Shown: one piece after another, positions 1 to 5,523 of the stretch | Position numbering within the stretch: the stretch's first letter is position 1 | How the letters are laid out: each line of letters starts with the position of its first letter | Assembly (NCBI GenBank): GCA_903827085.1 | Contig: CAIKHC010000182.1 | Span: forward strand, 1-5,523 | Source: an uncultured Candidatus Nemicrothrix sp. | Lineage (GTDB): Bacteria; Actinomycetota; Acidimicrobiia; Acidimicrobiales; Acidimicrobilacustridaceae | Reading direction: 5' to 3' | DNA length: 5,523 nt | Program-made: the position numbers and the translations under genes | Notes under the pieces: model-generated | Databases searched by the model: none | Seen by the model: only the letters and a program-made list of their open reading frames with translations | What the model was told of the DNA's origin: nothing

Positions 1-1902
1 GATTTCGGCGTTGCGTTGTTCCACAGTGTTCTGCGCACGCTCGATGGCTTTGCTGACCATCTTCGCTTCAATCGGTACGTCGTCATCGAGCGTTTTGCCC
101 ATGACCCAGTTCATTGCCCCGGTGGCAAACAGGCGCATCAGGTCGTCTTCAAGCGACAGGTAGAAACGGCTCTCGCCCGGATCACCCTGACGACCGGAAC
201 GACCACGCAACTGGTTATCGATCCGACGACTCTCATGACGCTCGGTACCGAGGACGTAAAGACCGCCAAGTTCGCGAACCTTGTCTCCGCCTTCACGACA
301 CTCTGGCTCATGAAGCGCTAAGAGTTCAACGAGTCGAGCCTGGCCTTCTTCGGTGTCGGGATCGATACCTTCGGCAGCGAGGTCACGTGCAGCCAAACCC
401 TCTGCGTTTCCACCCAGCAAAATATCGACACCTCGACCAGCCATATTGGTGGCGACAGTGACTGCGCCCAAACGACCAGCTTGAGCAACGATGTCGGCTT
501 CACGGAAGTGAAGTTTTGCATTCAGGATTTCGTGAGCGACTCCACGCTTGTTGAGGTAGCGCGACAGCGTCTCGGACTTTTCGACGGAAATTGTGCCGAC
601 AAGCACGGGTTGTCCCGCAGCGCTTCGTTCCGCAATGTCATCGACAACGGCATTGAATTTCGCGTCTTCGCTCTTGTAAATGAGATCGCCCTTATCGAGA
701 CGAACCATTGGTCGATGGGTTGGGATAGGCACCACATGAAGGTTGTAGGTCGCGAGAAATTCAGAGGCTTCGGTTTCGGCGGTTCCGGTCATGCCGGCCA
801 ACTTGTCGTACATCCGGAAGTAATTCTGCAGAGTGACCGTCGCGAGAGTTTGATTCTCTTCCTCGATCTTCACTCCCTCTTTCGCCTCTACCGCCTGGTG
901 GAGACCTTCTGACCAGCGACGGCCATCAAGGATGCGACCAGTGAATTCATCGACGATCTTGACTTGGCCTTGTTGGACCACATACTCCTTGTCGCGCTTG
1001 AAGAGTTCCTTCGCCCGCAACGCCGCTTGCAATTGGTGCACGAGATTTTGCGAAACCTCGTCGTACATGTTGTCGACGCCAAGTGCTCGCTCGACCGCCT
1101 CGACACCTTCGTCGGTGGGAGCAACTGTTCGCTTCTCTTCGTCGACGTCGTAGTGAACGTCGCGTTTCAGGCCTCGGACAATCGAAGCGAACTGGTAATA
1201 GATCTTCGCGGCGTCGGCGATGCGGCCGGAGATAATGAGTGGAGTTCGCGCTTCGTCAATGAGGATCGAGTCGATTTCGTCGACGATGCAATAGGAGCGA
1301 CCGCGCTGCACCTGCTCGGCACGACTCATGGACATGTTGTCGCGCAGATAATCGAAACCAAACTCATTGTTCGTTCCGTAGGTGACATCGCACGCATACT
1401 GCGCCCGCTTCACAACGGGGTCGTTCATGCCCGGGATGACAAGACCCACCGAGAGCCCAAGGCGGCGATGGACTCGGCCCATCCAGTCAGAGTCTCGAGT
1501 GGCGAGGTAGTCGTTGACCGTCACCACGTGCACGCCCTTGCCAGCAAGAGCATTGAGGTACACCGGAAGGGTTGACACGAGGGTCTTTCCTTCACCGGTC
1601 TTCATTTCCGCGACCCAACCGAAGTGCAGGGCAGCTCCGCCCATCATCTGGACGTCGTAATGACGCTGTCCGATCTCACGCTTGGCTGCCTCGCGCACCG
1701 TGGCGAACGCCTCGACCATGATGTCTTCGAGATCGGCGCCGTTGGCTAATTGCTCGCGAAAGGCCACCGTGCGATGGGCCAATGCCTCGTCGGAGAGTTT
1801 TTCAATTTCGGGCTCGAGGGCATTGATCTCAGGCACGAGAGCTTCAATCGCTCGTACCTTCTTGCCTTCGCCGGCCCGCAGAATCTTGTCAAGAATGCCC
1901 AT
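1..1902 (-). CDS. secA: Preprotein translocase ATPase SecA, N-terminal 634 residues (C-terminus outside window)
   Basis: SecA is the cytoplasmic and membrane-peripheral ATPase that drives unfolded preproteins through the SecYEG channel. The protein starts [15 protein letters not shown]. The frame stays open to base 1, so it is cut by the window edge, not broken. Visible landmarks are Walker A TGEGKT (about residues 102-107), the [14 protein letters not shown] block (about 174-187), Walker B/DEAD-like VDEID (207-211) followed by ARTPLIISG, the preprotein cross-linking region with [18 protein letters not shown] (about 485-493), and the motif VI stretch [11 protein letters not shown] (564-574). 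The helical scaffold end, wing domain and zinc-binding tail of a protein usually 800-950 residues long are missing. No in-frame start exists between the ATG at 1902 and the upstream stop at 1942-1944. There is no convincing Shine-Dalgarno sequence, but a TACACT box lies 10 nt upstream. The position just after comF and the SecA1-like N-terminus suggest the housekeeping SecA1 and not SecA2. One mild oddity is GVDI where GTDI is usual. Confidence 0.97.
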   Translation of the reverse strand, partial: MGILDKILRAGEGKKVRAIEALVPEINALEPEIEKLSDEALAHRTVAFREQLANGADLEDIMVEAFATVREAAKREIGQRHYDVQMMGGAALHFGWVAEMKTGEGKTLVSTLPVYLNALAGKGVHVVTVNDYLATRDSDWMGRVHRRLGLSVGLVIPGMNDPVVKRAQYACDVTYGTNNEFGFDYLRDNMSMSRAEQVQRGRSYCIVDEIDSILIDEARTPLIISGRIADAAKIYYQFASIVRGLKRDVHYDVDEEKRTVAPTDEGVEAVERALGVDNMYDEVSQNLVHQLQAALRAKELFKRDKEYVVQQGQVKIVDEFTGRILDGRRWSEGLHQAVEAKEGVKIEEENQTLATVTLQNYFRMYDKLAGMTGTAETEASEFLATYNLHVVPIPTHRPMVRLDKGDLIYKSEDAKFNAVVDDIAERSAAGQPVLVGTISVEKSETLSRYLNKRGVAHEILNAKLHFREADIVAQAGRLGAVTVATNMAGRGVDILLGGNAEGLAARDLAAEGIDPDTEEGQARLVELLALHEPECREGGDKVRELGGLYVLGTERHESRRIDNQLRGRSGRQGDPGESRFYLSLEDDLMRLFATGAMNWVMGKTLDDDVPIEAKMVSKAIERAQNTVEQRNAEI

Positions 1903-1912
1903 GAGATTGGCA

Positions 1913-1918
1913 AGTGTA
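1913..1918 (-). promoter_or_regulatory. Candidate -10 box of secA (near-leaderless)
   Basis: On the minus strand this reads TACACT, a TANNNT match with four of six consensus positions, 10 nt before the secA ATG. A start site about 7 nt downstream would give an mRNA with a leader of only a few bases, which agrees with the lack of a usable Shine-Dalgarno; GGAAGG is 22 nt away, too far. No good -35 hexamer is visible at 16-18 nt spacing. The match is short and could be chance. Confidence 0.33.
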
Positions 1919-1943
1919 CCGATGCCTTCCTGAGTGCACGGTC

Positions 1944-1969
1944 AGAGGAGGGTGAGGAGGAGGTGAGAA
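1944..1969 (-). other. C/U-rich tract in the comF-secA intergenic region
   Basis: In the transcribed (minus) strand these 26 bases are almost pure pyrimidine, with repeated CCTCC units and no G. The tract lies between the comF stop and the secA start. C-rich, G-poor RNA is typical of Rho loading sites, so it may help end comF transcription. It is also complementary to Shine-Dalgarno-like sequence. Composition is the only evidence; no terminator hairpin was found in this 86-base gap. Confidence 0.35.
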
Positions 1970-1988
1970 CCTTCTGCAGTCCCCCACA

Positions 1989-2636
1989 TCACCCTTTTGG
2001 AGGCCCGGGAGTCGCTGCAAGGGCGACTCCGACTACCGCCGTTGCGCCTGCTTCCTGAAGGGCTCTGCCGGCTGCGCTCAAGGTCGCCCCCGTCGTCACC
2101 ACATCATCGAAGACGATCACTGCCCCACTGATCTCGGTCCGGGGACGGAAGGAAATGCCCTGCGATCTCTCCCTGCGGCTCCTACCGGTTTGCTGCAGGC
2201 CCGGCTCGCGATCGAGAAGTTGGCGCACAGGCCGACCGGCATGACGCCCAACCTGCCGGGCGATCACCTCGGCCTGATCGAATCCCCGATGGCGAGCCCG
2301 ATCCGGCGTCGTTGGTGCCCAGGTCAGCACCGGGCCGGGTCGTTCCCCTCCGATGCAGTCGTCCACCAACATTGCCAGCGCCGGAGCAAAGGCTCGGGCC
2401 GTCGCCCATTTCCCTCGATATTTGAGGTCGGCGATGAATGGGCGTGACACCTCGTCGTAGGCGACGAGTCCGACCACGGTGTCGAGATCGCTGATGTCGC
2501 CAAGTTCGTGGGCCGGCGAGAACTCCCCACTGCACGAAACACAGGGCGAGCCGCCTTCGGCGTTGCACCTCGCGCATACGGTCGGAAACCACGGCACAAG
2601 GAGGGATTCAACAAAGACTCGCAAACGAAAGAGCAT
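1989..2636 (-). CDS. comF: ComF-family phosphoribosyltransferase-like protein
   Basis: This 215-residue protein has the two-part layout of ComF/GntX proteins. The N-terminal zinc-ribbon-like segment has C21-x2-C24 and C32-x2-C35. It is followed by LKYRGKW (71-77) and RHRGFDQAEVIA (115-126), both typical of the family, then LQQTGRSRRER (147-157), matching the usual Q-x-x-L-x-x-x-x-R region. The C-terminal PRPP-binding loop is VIVFDDVVTTGAT (173-185), with D177/D178 and the TTGAT phosphate-binding turn intact. In competent bacteria ComF helps carry single-stranded DNA across the membrane. In most actinobacteria the role is unknown, so the symbol marks the family, not proven competence. The ATG at 2636 has no clear Shine-Dalgarno, but TACAGT sits 6 nt upstream, consistent with a leaderless mRNA. 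It lies 90 nt after the SDR stop and 86 nt before secA, matching the mycobacterial comF-like/secA1 neighbourhood except that hpf is missing. Confidence 0.9.
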   Translation of the reverse strand: MLFRLRVFVESLLVPWFPTVCARCNAEGGSPCVSCSGEFSPAHELGDISDLDTVVGLVAYDEVSRPFIADLKYRGKWATARAFAPALAMLVDDCIGGERPGPVLTWAPTTPDRARHRGFDQAEVIARQVGRHAGRPVRQLLDREPGLQQTGRSRRERSQGISFRPRTEISGAVIVFDDVVTTGATLSAAGRALQEAGATAVVGVALAATPGPPKG

Positions 2637-2642
2637 CGATGC

Positions 2643-2648
2643 ACTGTA
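2643..2648 (-). promoter_or_regulatory. Candidate -10 box for leaderless comF transcript
   Basis: The minus strand reads TACAGT, a TANNNT match preceded by a run of five T, ending 6 nt before the comF ATG. That spacing would put the transcription start at or next to the A of the start codon, as in the leaderless mRNAs common in actinobacteria. The absence of a Shine-Dalgarno supports this. No clear -35 element was found. Confidence 0.42.
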
Positions 2649-2726
2649 AAAACTTCGCAGGTCGATGTGATGAGCCCTAGGAACTCTTCCGCAGCGCGAC
2701 CCGCGAGCGAATCCGGTTCAGTGAAA

Positions 2727-3542
2727 TCAGTGCATCAACTGTGGAGGATTCGTTCCGTCGAGAATTGACCGAGTGCGCAGCGTGACCGCTCCCGGAGTGT
2801 CGTCATGGGTGATGATCCAGAACTGCTTGGCTTTTACGGCTTCAACGACTCGGTCGGCGACAGTGTCAGGGTCAATTCCACCGTCGATCATTGGCTGAAC
2901 AAATTCGGCGAGAGCATCGGCCTCTTCGGCAGTTGCACCTGGCTTATTGCGCACCGAACTCGCGATCTTCGTCTTTACCCACGATGGGCAGAGGACCGAG
3001 ACACCTACTTCGGACTGCTGCATCGCAAGTTCGTTACATAACGTCTCGGAAAGGGCGACGACGCCGTACTTTGCGACGTTGTACGGCCCCATAAAGGGTG
3101 CGGAGAACAAACCAGCCACTGAAGCGGTGTTGACGATGTGTCCCTCGCCTTGTTCGAGAAGTCCCGGCAAGAACACACGCACACCATGGATCACACTCCA
3201 GAGATCAACGTCGATGACCCATTTCCAGTCGTCGATGTTCATGTCAGACATTGCACCGCCACCACCGACACCGGCGTTGTTGCAAACAACGTGCACGGCG
3301 CCGAACGCATCGATTGCCGACGCACGAAGCGCATCAATCTGTTCGCCCTTCGAGACATCGCAGACGACAGTGATTCTCTCGACCGACTCTGGGAGCGATG
3401 CCGCTGCAATTTCAAGAGCGGGAACTTCGATGTCCGCCATAACGACCTTCATGCCCTCGGCACCAAACTTCTTGGCCAAGGCGAGACCAATGCCACTCGC
3501 TGCGCCGGTGACGACGACAACTTTCCCCGACAACTGCTCCAT
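2727..3542 (-). CDS. Classical short-chain dehydrogenase/reductase (SDR), substrate unknown
   Basis: The product is a 271-residue Rossmann-fold oxidoreductase of the classical SDR family, probably soluble in the cytoplasm. Seen in order: the dinucleotide-binding motif TGAASGIG (12-19), acidic D37 at the end of the second strand (in this family usually favouring NAD(H) over NADP(H)), D62 in CDVS, NNAG (88-91), the catalytic S141 in NTAS, and Y154-x3-K158 in GPYNVAK. After the active site, CPSWVKT replaces the more usual PG-x-V-x-T. The start chosen is the ATG at 3542 because AGGGGG lies 5 nt before it and the glycine motif then falls at the usual position. A longer version from 3593 would begin inside the sahH terminator. 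Similar proteins in actinobacteria are labelled only as SDR oxidoreductases, and the substrate cannot be read from the sequence. It follows sahH but is separated by a strong terminator, so co-transcription is likely limited. Confidence 0.93.
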   Translation of the reverse strand: MEQLSGKVVVVTGAASGIGLALAKKFGAEGMKVVMADIEVPALEIAAASLPESVERITVVCDVSKGEQIDALRASAIDAFGAVHVVCNNAGVGGGGAMSDMNIDDWKWVIDVDLWSVIHGVRVFLPGLLEQGEGHIVNTASVAGLFSAPFMGPYNVAKYGVVALSETLCNELAMQQSEVGVSVLCPSWVKTKIASSVRNKPGATAEEADALAEFVQPMIDGGIDPDTVADRVVEAVKAKQFWIITHDDTPGAVTLRTRSILDGTNPPQLMH

Positions 3543-3547
3543 GACGA

Positions 3548-3553
3548 CCCCCT
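3548..3553 (-). promoter_or_regulatory. Shine-Dalgarno that fixes the SDR start
   Basis: The minus strand reads AGGGGG, then five bases, then ATG at 3542-3540. This is the best ribosome-binding site in the window and decides for the shorter SDR start over the in-frame ATG 51 bases upstream. Confidence 0.7.
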
Positions 3554-3561
3554 GCGATGGT

Positions 3562-3612
3562 GGAAAACGAAACCGGCTCGGCTGCCACCACAATCAGTGA
3601 CAGCCGAGCCGG
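3562..3612 (-). terminator. Intrinsic terminator of sahH
   Basis: Perfect 12-bp arms, CCGGCTCGGCTG at 3573-3584 and its reverse complement at 3601-3612, form a GC-rich hairpin that can gain three more pairs inside after one mismatch. On the minus strand the hairpin is followed at once by TTTCGTTTTCC, a T-rich tail. It starts 6 nt after the sahH stop codon. All parts of a Rho-independent terminator acting on sahH transcription are present. The tail orientation rules out a primary role on the plus strand, where the hairpin is followed by ACGGTATC. Confidence 0.9.
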
Positions 3613-3618
3613 ACGGTA

Positions 3619-5082
3619 TCAGTACCGGTAGTGGTCCGACTTGAATGGACCGGTGACGGGCAGACCGAGATACGACGCCTGCTCCTCGGTGAGCTTGGTG
3701 AGCTTCACGCCCAATGCATCGAGATGGAGCATGGCGACCTTCTCGTCGAGATGCTTGGGAAGTGTGTAGACACGCTTTTCGTAGAAGTCCGTGTGACCGT
3801 AAAGCTCGATCTGGGCGATGACCTGATTCGAGAAACTGTTGGACATCACGAAACTTGGATGACCAGTGGCGCAACCGAGGTTCATGAGGCGACCCTCGGC
3901 GAGCACGATCACCGAGTGGCCATCGGGGAACACGTATTCGTCGACCTGCGGCTTGATAACGACTCGCTGAACGTCGCTCATCTTCTTGAGGCCAGCCATA
4001 TCAATTTCATTGTCGAAATGGCCGATATTACTGACGATGGCCTGATGCTTCATCTTGGCCATGTGCTCTGCGGTGATGATGTTGAAGTTGCCAGTTGCAG
4101 TCACATAAATGTCGACGATGTCGAGTACTTCTTCAAGACGAGCGACCTGATAGCCCTCCATCGCCGCCTGTAGCGCACAGATGGGGTCGATCTCGGTGAC
4201 GATGACGCGTGCGCCCTGGCCACGCAATGACGCTGCGCAACCCTTCCCGACGTCGCCGTAACCGCATACCAGTGCGACCTTTCCACCGATCATGACATCG
4301 GTGGCTCGGTTGAGTCCGTCGATGAGGCTGTGACGGCATCCGTAGAGGTTGTCGAACTTCGACTTTGTTACTGAGTCGTTGACGTTGATCGCAGCGAACA
4401 GCAACTCGCCGGCTTCTTGCATTTGGTACAGACGATGAACACCAGTGGTGGTTTCTTCGGTGACGCCCTTGATGCCGGCGGCAACGCCATGCCACAACTC
4501 AGGTTCGTTGGCGACGGTGCGACGAAGTACGTCGAGAACGATCGCCCACTCTTCGGAGTCTTCCTCTGTGGTGTCAGGGACAACACCGGTGCGTTCGTAT
4601 TCGACGCCCTTATGGACAAGCAAGGTTGCGTCGCCACCATCGTCGAGGATCATGTTCGGACCGCCACCGTCGGGCCAGCGAAGAATCTGCTCGGTACACC
4701 ACCAGTACTCCTCGAGCGTTTCACCCTTCCACGCAAAGACCGGAACGCCAGTCGGACGTTCAAGAGTTCCGTTTGGTCCGACAACAACTGCCGCAGCAGC
4801 GTGGTCTTGAGTGGAGAAGATGTTGCAACTCACCCATCGGACTTCGGCGCCGAGGCAGGTAAGCGTCTCGATCAGGACTGCGGTCTGGATCGTCATGTGC
4901 AACGAGCCAGCGATACGTGCGCCGGCGAGTGGCTGGCTATCGGCGTATTCCGCACGCAACGACATAAGGCCCGGCATTTCGTGCTCGGCAAGTTGCATTT
5001 CCTTGCGGCCAAATCCGGCAAGGGTGAGGTCGGCAACCTTGTAATCGATTCCGGAATCAGAACGGTCAACGGTGAGAGTCAT
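3619..5082 (-). CDS. ahcY: S-adenosylhomocysteine hydrolase (adenosylhomocysteinase)
   Basis: The enzyme reversibly cleaves S-adenosylhomocysteine to adenosine and homocysteine using tightly bound NAD, relieving product inhibition of methyltransferases and feeding the methionine cycle. It is cytosolic and normally tetrameric. The 487-residue product is full length. Seen: LHMT (61-64), the signature [14 protein letters not shown] (85-98), DDGGD (147-151), VTEETTTGV (207-215), [14 protein letters not shown] (235-248), the NAD-binding GYGDVGKG (274-281), [11 protein letters not shown] (351-361), [11 protein letters not shown] (407-417) and the C-terminal KSDHYRY, which reaches into the neighbouring subunit's NAD site. 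The roughly 40-residue insert after DDGGD is the form found in mycobacteria and plants. The ATG at 5082 is preferred because AGAAAG lies 8 nt upstream; a GTG at 5091 would add only three residues. The gene is also called sahH in actinobacteria. It is preceded by a long structured leader and followed by an intrinsic terminator, so it can act as a transcription unit of its own. Confidence 0.98.
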   Translation of the reverse strand: MTLTVDRSDSGIDYKVADLTLAGFGRKEMQLAEHEMPGLMSLRAEYADSQPLAGARIAGSLHMTIQTAVLIETLTCLGAEVRWVSCNIFSTQDHAAAAVVVGPNGTLERPTGVPVFAWKGETLEEYWWCTEQILRWPDGGGPNMILDDGGDATLLVHKGVEYERTGVVPDTTEEDSEEWAIVLDVLRRTVANEPELWHGVAAGIKGVTEETTTGVHRLYQMQEAGELLFAAINVNDSVTKSKFDNLYGCRHSLIDGLNRATDVMIGGKVALVCGYGDVGKGCAASLRGQGARVIVTEIDPICALQAAMEGYQVARLEEVLDIVDIYVTATGNFNIITAEHMAKMKHQAIVSNIGHFDNEIDMAGLKKMSDVQRVVIKPQVDEYVFPDGHSVIVLAEGRLMNLGCATGHPSFVMSNSFSNQVIAQIELYGHTDFYEKRVYTLPKHLDEKVAMLHLDALGVKLTKLTEEQASYLGLPVTGPFKSDHYRY

Positions 5083-5090
5083 AGAGAGCA

Positions 5091-5096
5091 CTTTCT
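5091..5096 (-). promoter_or_regulatory. Weak Shine-Dalgarno of sahH, inside a small hairpin
   Basis: The minus strand reads AGAAAG, 8 nt before the ATG at 5082. It lies in the 5-base loop and first stem base of a 4-bp hairpin (GCAC/GTGC, 5088-5091 with 5097-5100). The hairpin is short, so real occlusion is uncertain. The overlapping GTG at 5091-5089 would leave this purine run without proper spacing, which argues for the ATG. Confidence 0.45.
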
Positions 5097-5101
5097 GTGC
5101 G

Positions 5102-5121
5102 GTCCAGGCAAACGCCCGGAC
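5102..5121 (-). repeat. 8-bp hairpin E just upstream of the sahH ribosome-binding site
   Basis: The transcript reads GUCCGGGC, a GUUU loop, then GCCUGGAC: eight pairs with one G-U. It ends 19 nt before the ATG. No T-run follows, so it is not a standard intrinsic terminator. It would shape the RNA immediately in front of the ribosome-binding site. Confidence 0.6.
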
Positions 5122-5124
5122 AAG

Positions 5125-5151
5125 AGGTGAATCACAGGCGGATCACCTGTG
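5125..5151 (-). repeat. Two overlapping, mutually exclusive inverted repeats in the sahH leader
   Basis: D1 pairs AGGTGA (5125-5130) with TCACCT (5143-5148) over 12 bases. D2 pairs CACAGG (5133-5138) with CCTGTG (5146-5151) over 7 bases. Both are perfect six-base arms. They share CCT at 5146-5148, so only one can form at a time. The shorter loop and the C/G ends favour D2. Confidence 0.55.
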
Positions 5152-5211
5152 GATCAAGGTGGCAGGGTCGGTCGGCGAAACGAGACCTCTGAAAGGGAGG
5201 TCGAAACAGTG

Positions 5212-5223
5212 ACAACCGGTTGT
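5212..5223. repeat. Perfect 12-bp palindrome, candidate operator
   Basis: ACAACCGGTTGT equals its own reverse complement across all 12 bases. It lies about 130 bp upstream of the sahH start and 51 bp after the preceding stop codon. Such even-length palindromes are typical half-site pairs for dimeric repressors. As RNA it could form a 4-bp stem with a CCGG loop, competing with stem A for bases 5221-5223. No regulator gene is visible in the window. Confidence 0.5.
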
Positions 5224-5274
5224 GAGGCTGTGGCCCTCTGACCCTGCATTCAGCCTGCACAGAGTCTAGACGCC

Positions 5275-5523
5275 TCAGGAGTCTCCGACGCGTGACGCAA
5301 TCTCGGAAACAATTGGCACCGGACCAGGGTCGATGCTTTGTTCTACCGCTGCGTGGAGTGAAACGAATTGACCAATGAGTTCGAGGTCGAGAAGTTGGGC
5401 CAGAAGTCCGTCGCCCGCCGCTTCGATCACATGCACAGCGCCCACAACCTCAACCAGCACCTCTTCCACTGCCGCGAGGCGACTCGAGACCTGCGGATGT
5501 TCGAAGTCGTGGCGGAGCATGAA
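5275..5523 (-). CDS. C-terminal fragment of a phosphoglucose/phosphomannose isomerase-like SIS-domain protein
   Basis: Only the last 82 residues are in the window; the frame is open through base 5523, so the gene begins outside. The fragment reads LRHDFEHP, then a segment rich in V, E and A, then LLAQLLDLELIGQFVSLHAA, and ends SIDPGPVPIVSEIASRVGDS. This order (a basic/acidic strand with R, a 'G-x-LA-LL' helix, a 'G-x-x-VS' helix, then DP-x-PV) matches from memory the C-terminal domain of bacterial and archaeal bifunctional phosphoglucose/phosphomannose isomerases and the mycobacterial TobH-like protein encoded near manA and manB. The family interconverts hexose-6-phosphates with fructose-6-phosphate; the actinobacterial members are poorly characterised. 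The ATG at 5520 is most likely an internal methionine. The usual lysine-rich end (E-x-L-K) is replaced by a short ASRVGDS tail. Catalytic residues lie outside the window, so activity cannot be judged. Position upstream of sahH fits the mycobacterial gene order. Confidence 0.7.
   Translation of the reverse strand, partial: FMLRHDFEHPQVSSRLAAVEEVLVEVVGAVHVIEAAGDGLLAQLLDLELIGQFVSLHAAVEQSIDPGPVPIVSEIASRVGDS

Larger units (their letters stand above)
5088..5261 (-). promoter_or_regulatory. Structured leader of sahH, candidate cis-regulatory RNA
   Basis: The whole 192-base gap upstream of sahH holds no gene and is packed with inverted repeats. In transcript order they are: stem A, ten pairs with one bulge (5251-5261 with 5221-5230); stem B, eight perfect pairs (5240-5247 with 5162-5169); hairpin C, GACCTC/GAGGTC (5184-5189 with 5197-5202, 7-nt loop) between two GUUUCG copies; two overlapping alternatives D1/D2 (5125-5151); hairpin E, eight pairs including one G-U, with a GUUU loop (5102-5121); and hairpin F over the ribosome-binding site (5088-5100). 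The 5' arm of B lies in the loop of A, so A and B interleave as in an H-type pseudoknot. Several known riboswitches sense SAH or SAM, and sahH is a natural target. However, I see neither the SAH riboswitch core nor SAM-I or SAM-IV core sequences I recall. The RNA role is inference from pairing alone; parts may be DNA operators or terminator remnants. Confidence 0.5.

Noticed and set aside
964..1575. 203-codon plus-strand open frame opposite secA
   Set aside because: The sense strand carries canonical SecA motifs throughout; the antisense product has no family features and no ribosome-binding site was seen.
3543..3593. 17-residue N-terminal extension of the SDR from the ATG at 3593
   Set aside because: That ATG lies inside the terminator hairpin loop, has no Shine-Dalgarno, and the extension has no family counterpart; the ATG at 3542 has AGGGGG at 5 nt.
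2947..3600. 217-codon and 168-codon plus-strand frames opposite the SDR gene
   Set aside because: These are shadows of the SDR coding sequence, and their ends run into the sahH terminator.
5083..5091. GTG at 5091 as the sahH start
   Set aside because: It overlaps the only purine-rich ribosome-binding candidate; the ATG at 5082 has proper 8-nt spacing. The difference is only three residues.
4417..5130. 237-codon open frame on the plus strand opposite sahH
   Set aside because: It is fully antisense to an intact, highly conserved enzyme, contains no recognisable motif, and such long shadow frames follow from the codon bias of the sense gene.
5083..5274. Known SAH riboswitch, SAM-I or SAM-IV riboswitch upstream of sahH
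   Set aside because: The pairing layout invited the comparison, but the core sequences I recall for these classes are not present. A covariance-model search would be decisive; a significant score would reverse this.
5275..5520. Stand-alone 81-residue small protein starting at the ATG at 5520
   Set aside because: The frame continues past that ATG to the window edge and the sequence resembles the C-terminal domain of a larger isomerase, so it is better read as a partial gene.

Overview
The window is a compact, single-direction stretch of an actinobacterial chromosome. All five protein genes lie on the minus strand, so transcription runs from high to low coordinates. In that order they are: the C-terminal end of a SIS-domain phosphoglucose/phosphomannose isomerase-like protein (5275 to beyond 5523), S-adenosylhomocysteine hydrolase sahH/ahcY (3619-5082), a classical short-chain dehydrogenase/reductase (2727-3542), a ComF-family phosphoribosyltransferase (1989-2636), and the N-terminal 634 residues of the preprotein translocase ATPase SecA (1-1902, cut by the window edge). 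No tRNA, rRNA, CRISPR array, insertion sequence or other mobile element was seen.

The order isomerase-like protein, sahH, comF, secA resembles the mycobacterial region manA/TobH-like - sahH - tmk - mtrA - mtrB - lpqB - comF-like - hpf - secA1. It looks condensed here: tmk, mtrAB, lpqB and hpf are absent between sahH and secA, and an SDR gene sits in the gap. Gene content, moderate-to-high GC and two TANNNT boxes placed almost on the start codons without a Shine-Dalgarno sequence point to Actinomycetota, possibly an Acidimicrobiia-like lineage. The class-level placement is inference only.

The genes are mostly housekeeping. SahH removes S-adenosylhomocysteine, the product inhibitor of SAM-dependent methylation. 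SecA powers Sec protein export. The ComF-like protein belongs to a family tied to DNA uptake but is common in non-competent actinobacteria. The SDR substrate is unknown. The isomerase fragment would act in hexose-6-phosphate metabolism or the mannose pathway.

The most interesting part is the 192-nt intergenic leader upstream of sahH (5083-5274). It holds two long interleaved inverted repeats with an H-type pseudoknot topology, a perfect 12-bp palindrome, a 6-bp hairpin between two GUUUCG repeats, a pair of mutually exclusive hairpins, an 8-bp hairpin with one wobble pair, and a small hairpin over the putative ribosome-binding site. I could not match it to any SAH or SAM riboswitch consensus I remember, so it is the best candidate for an undescribed regulatory RNA or operator. 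A strong intrinsic terminator follows sahH and ends about 20 nt before the SDR start codon.
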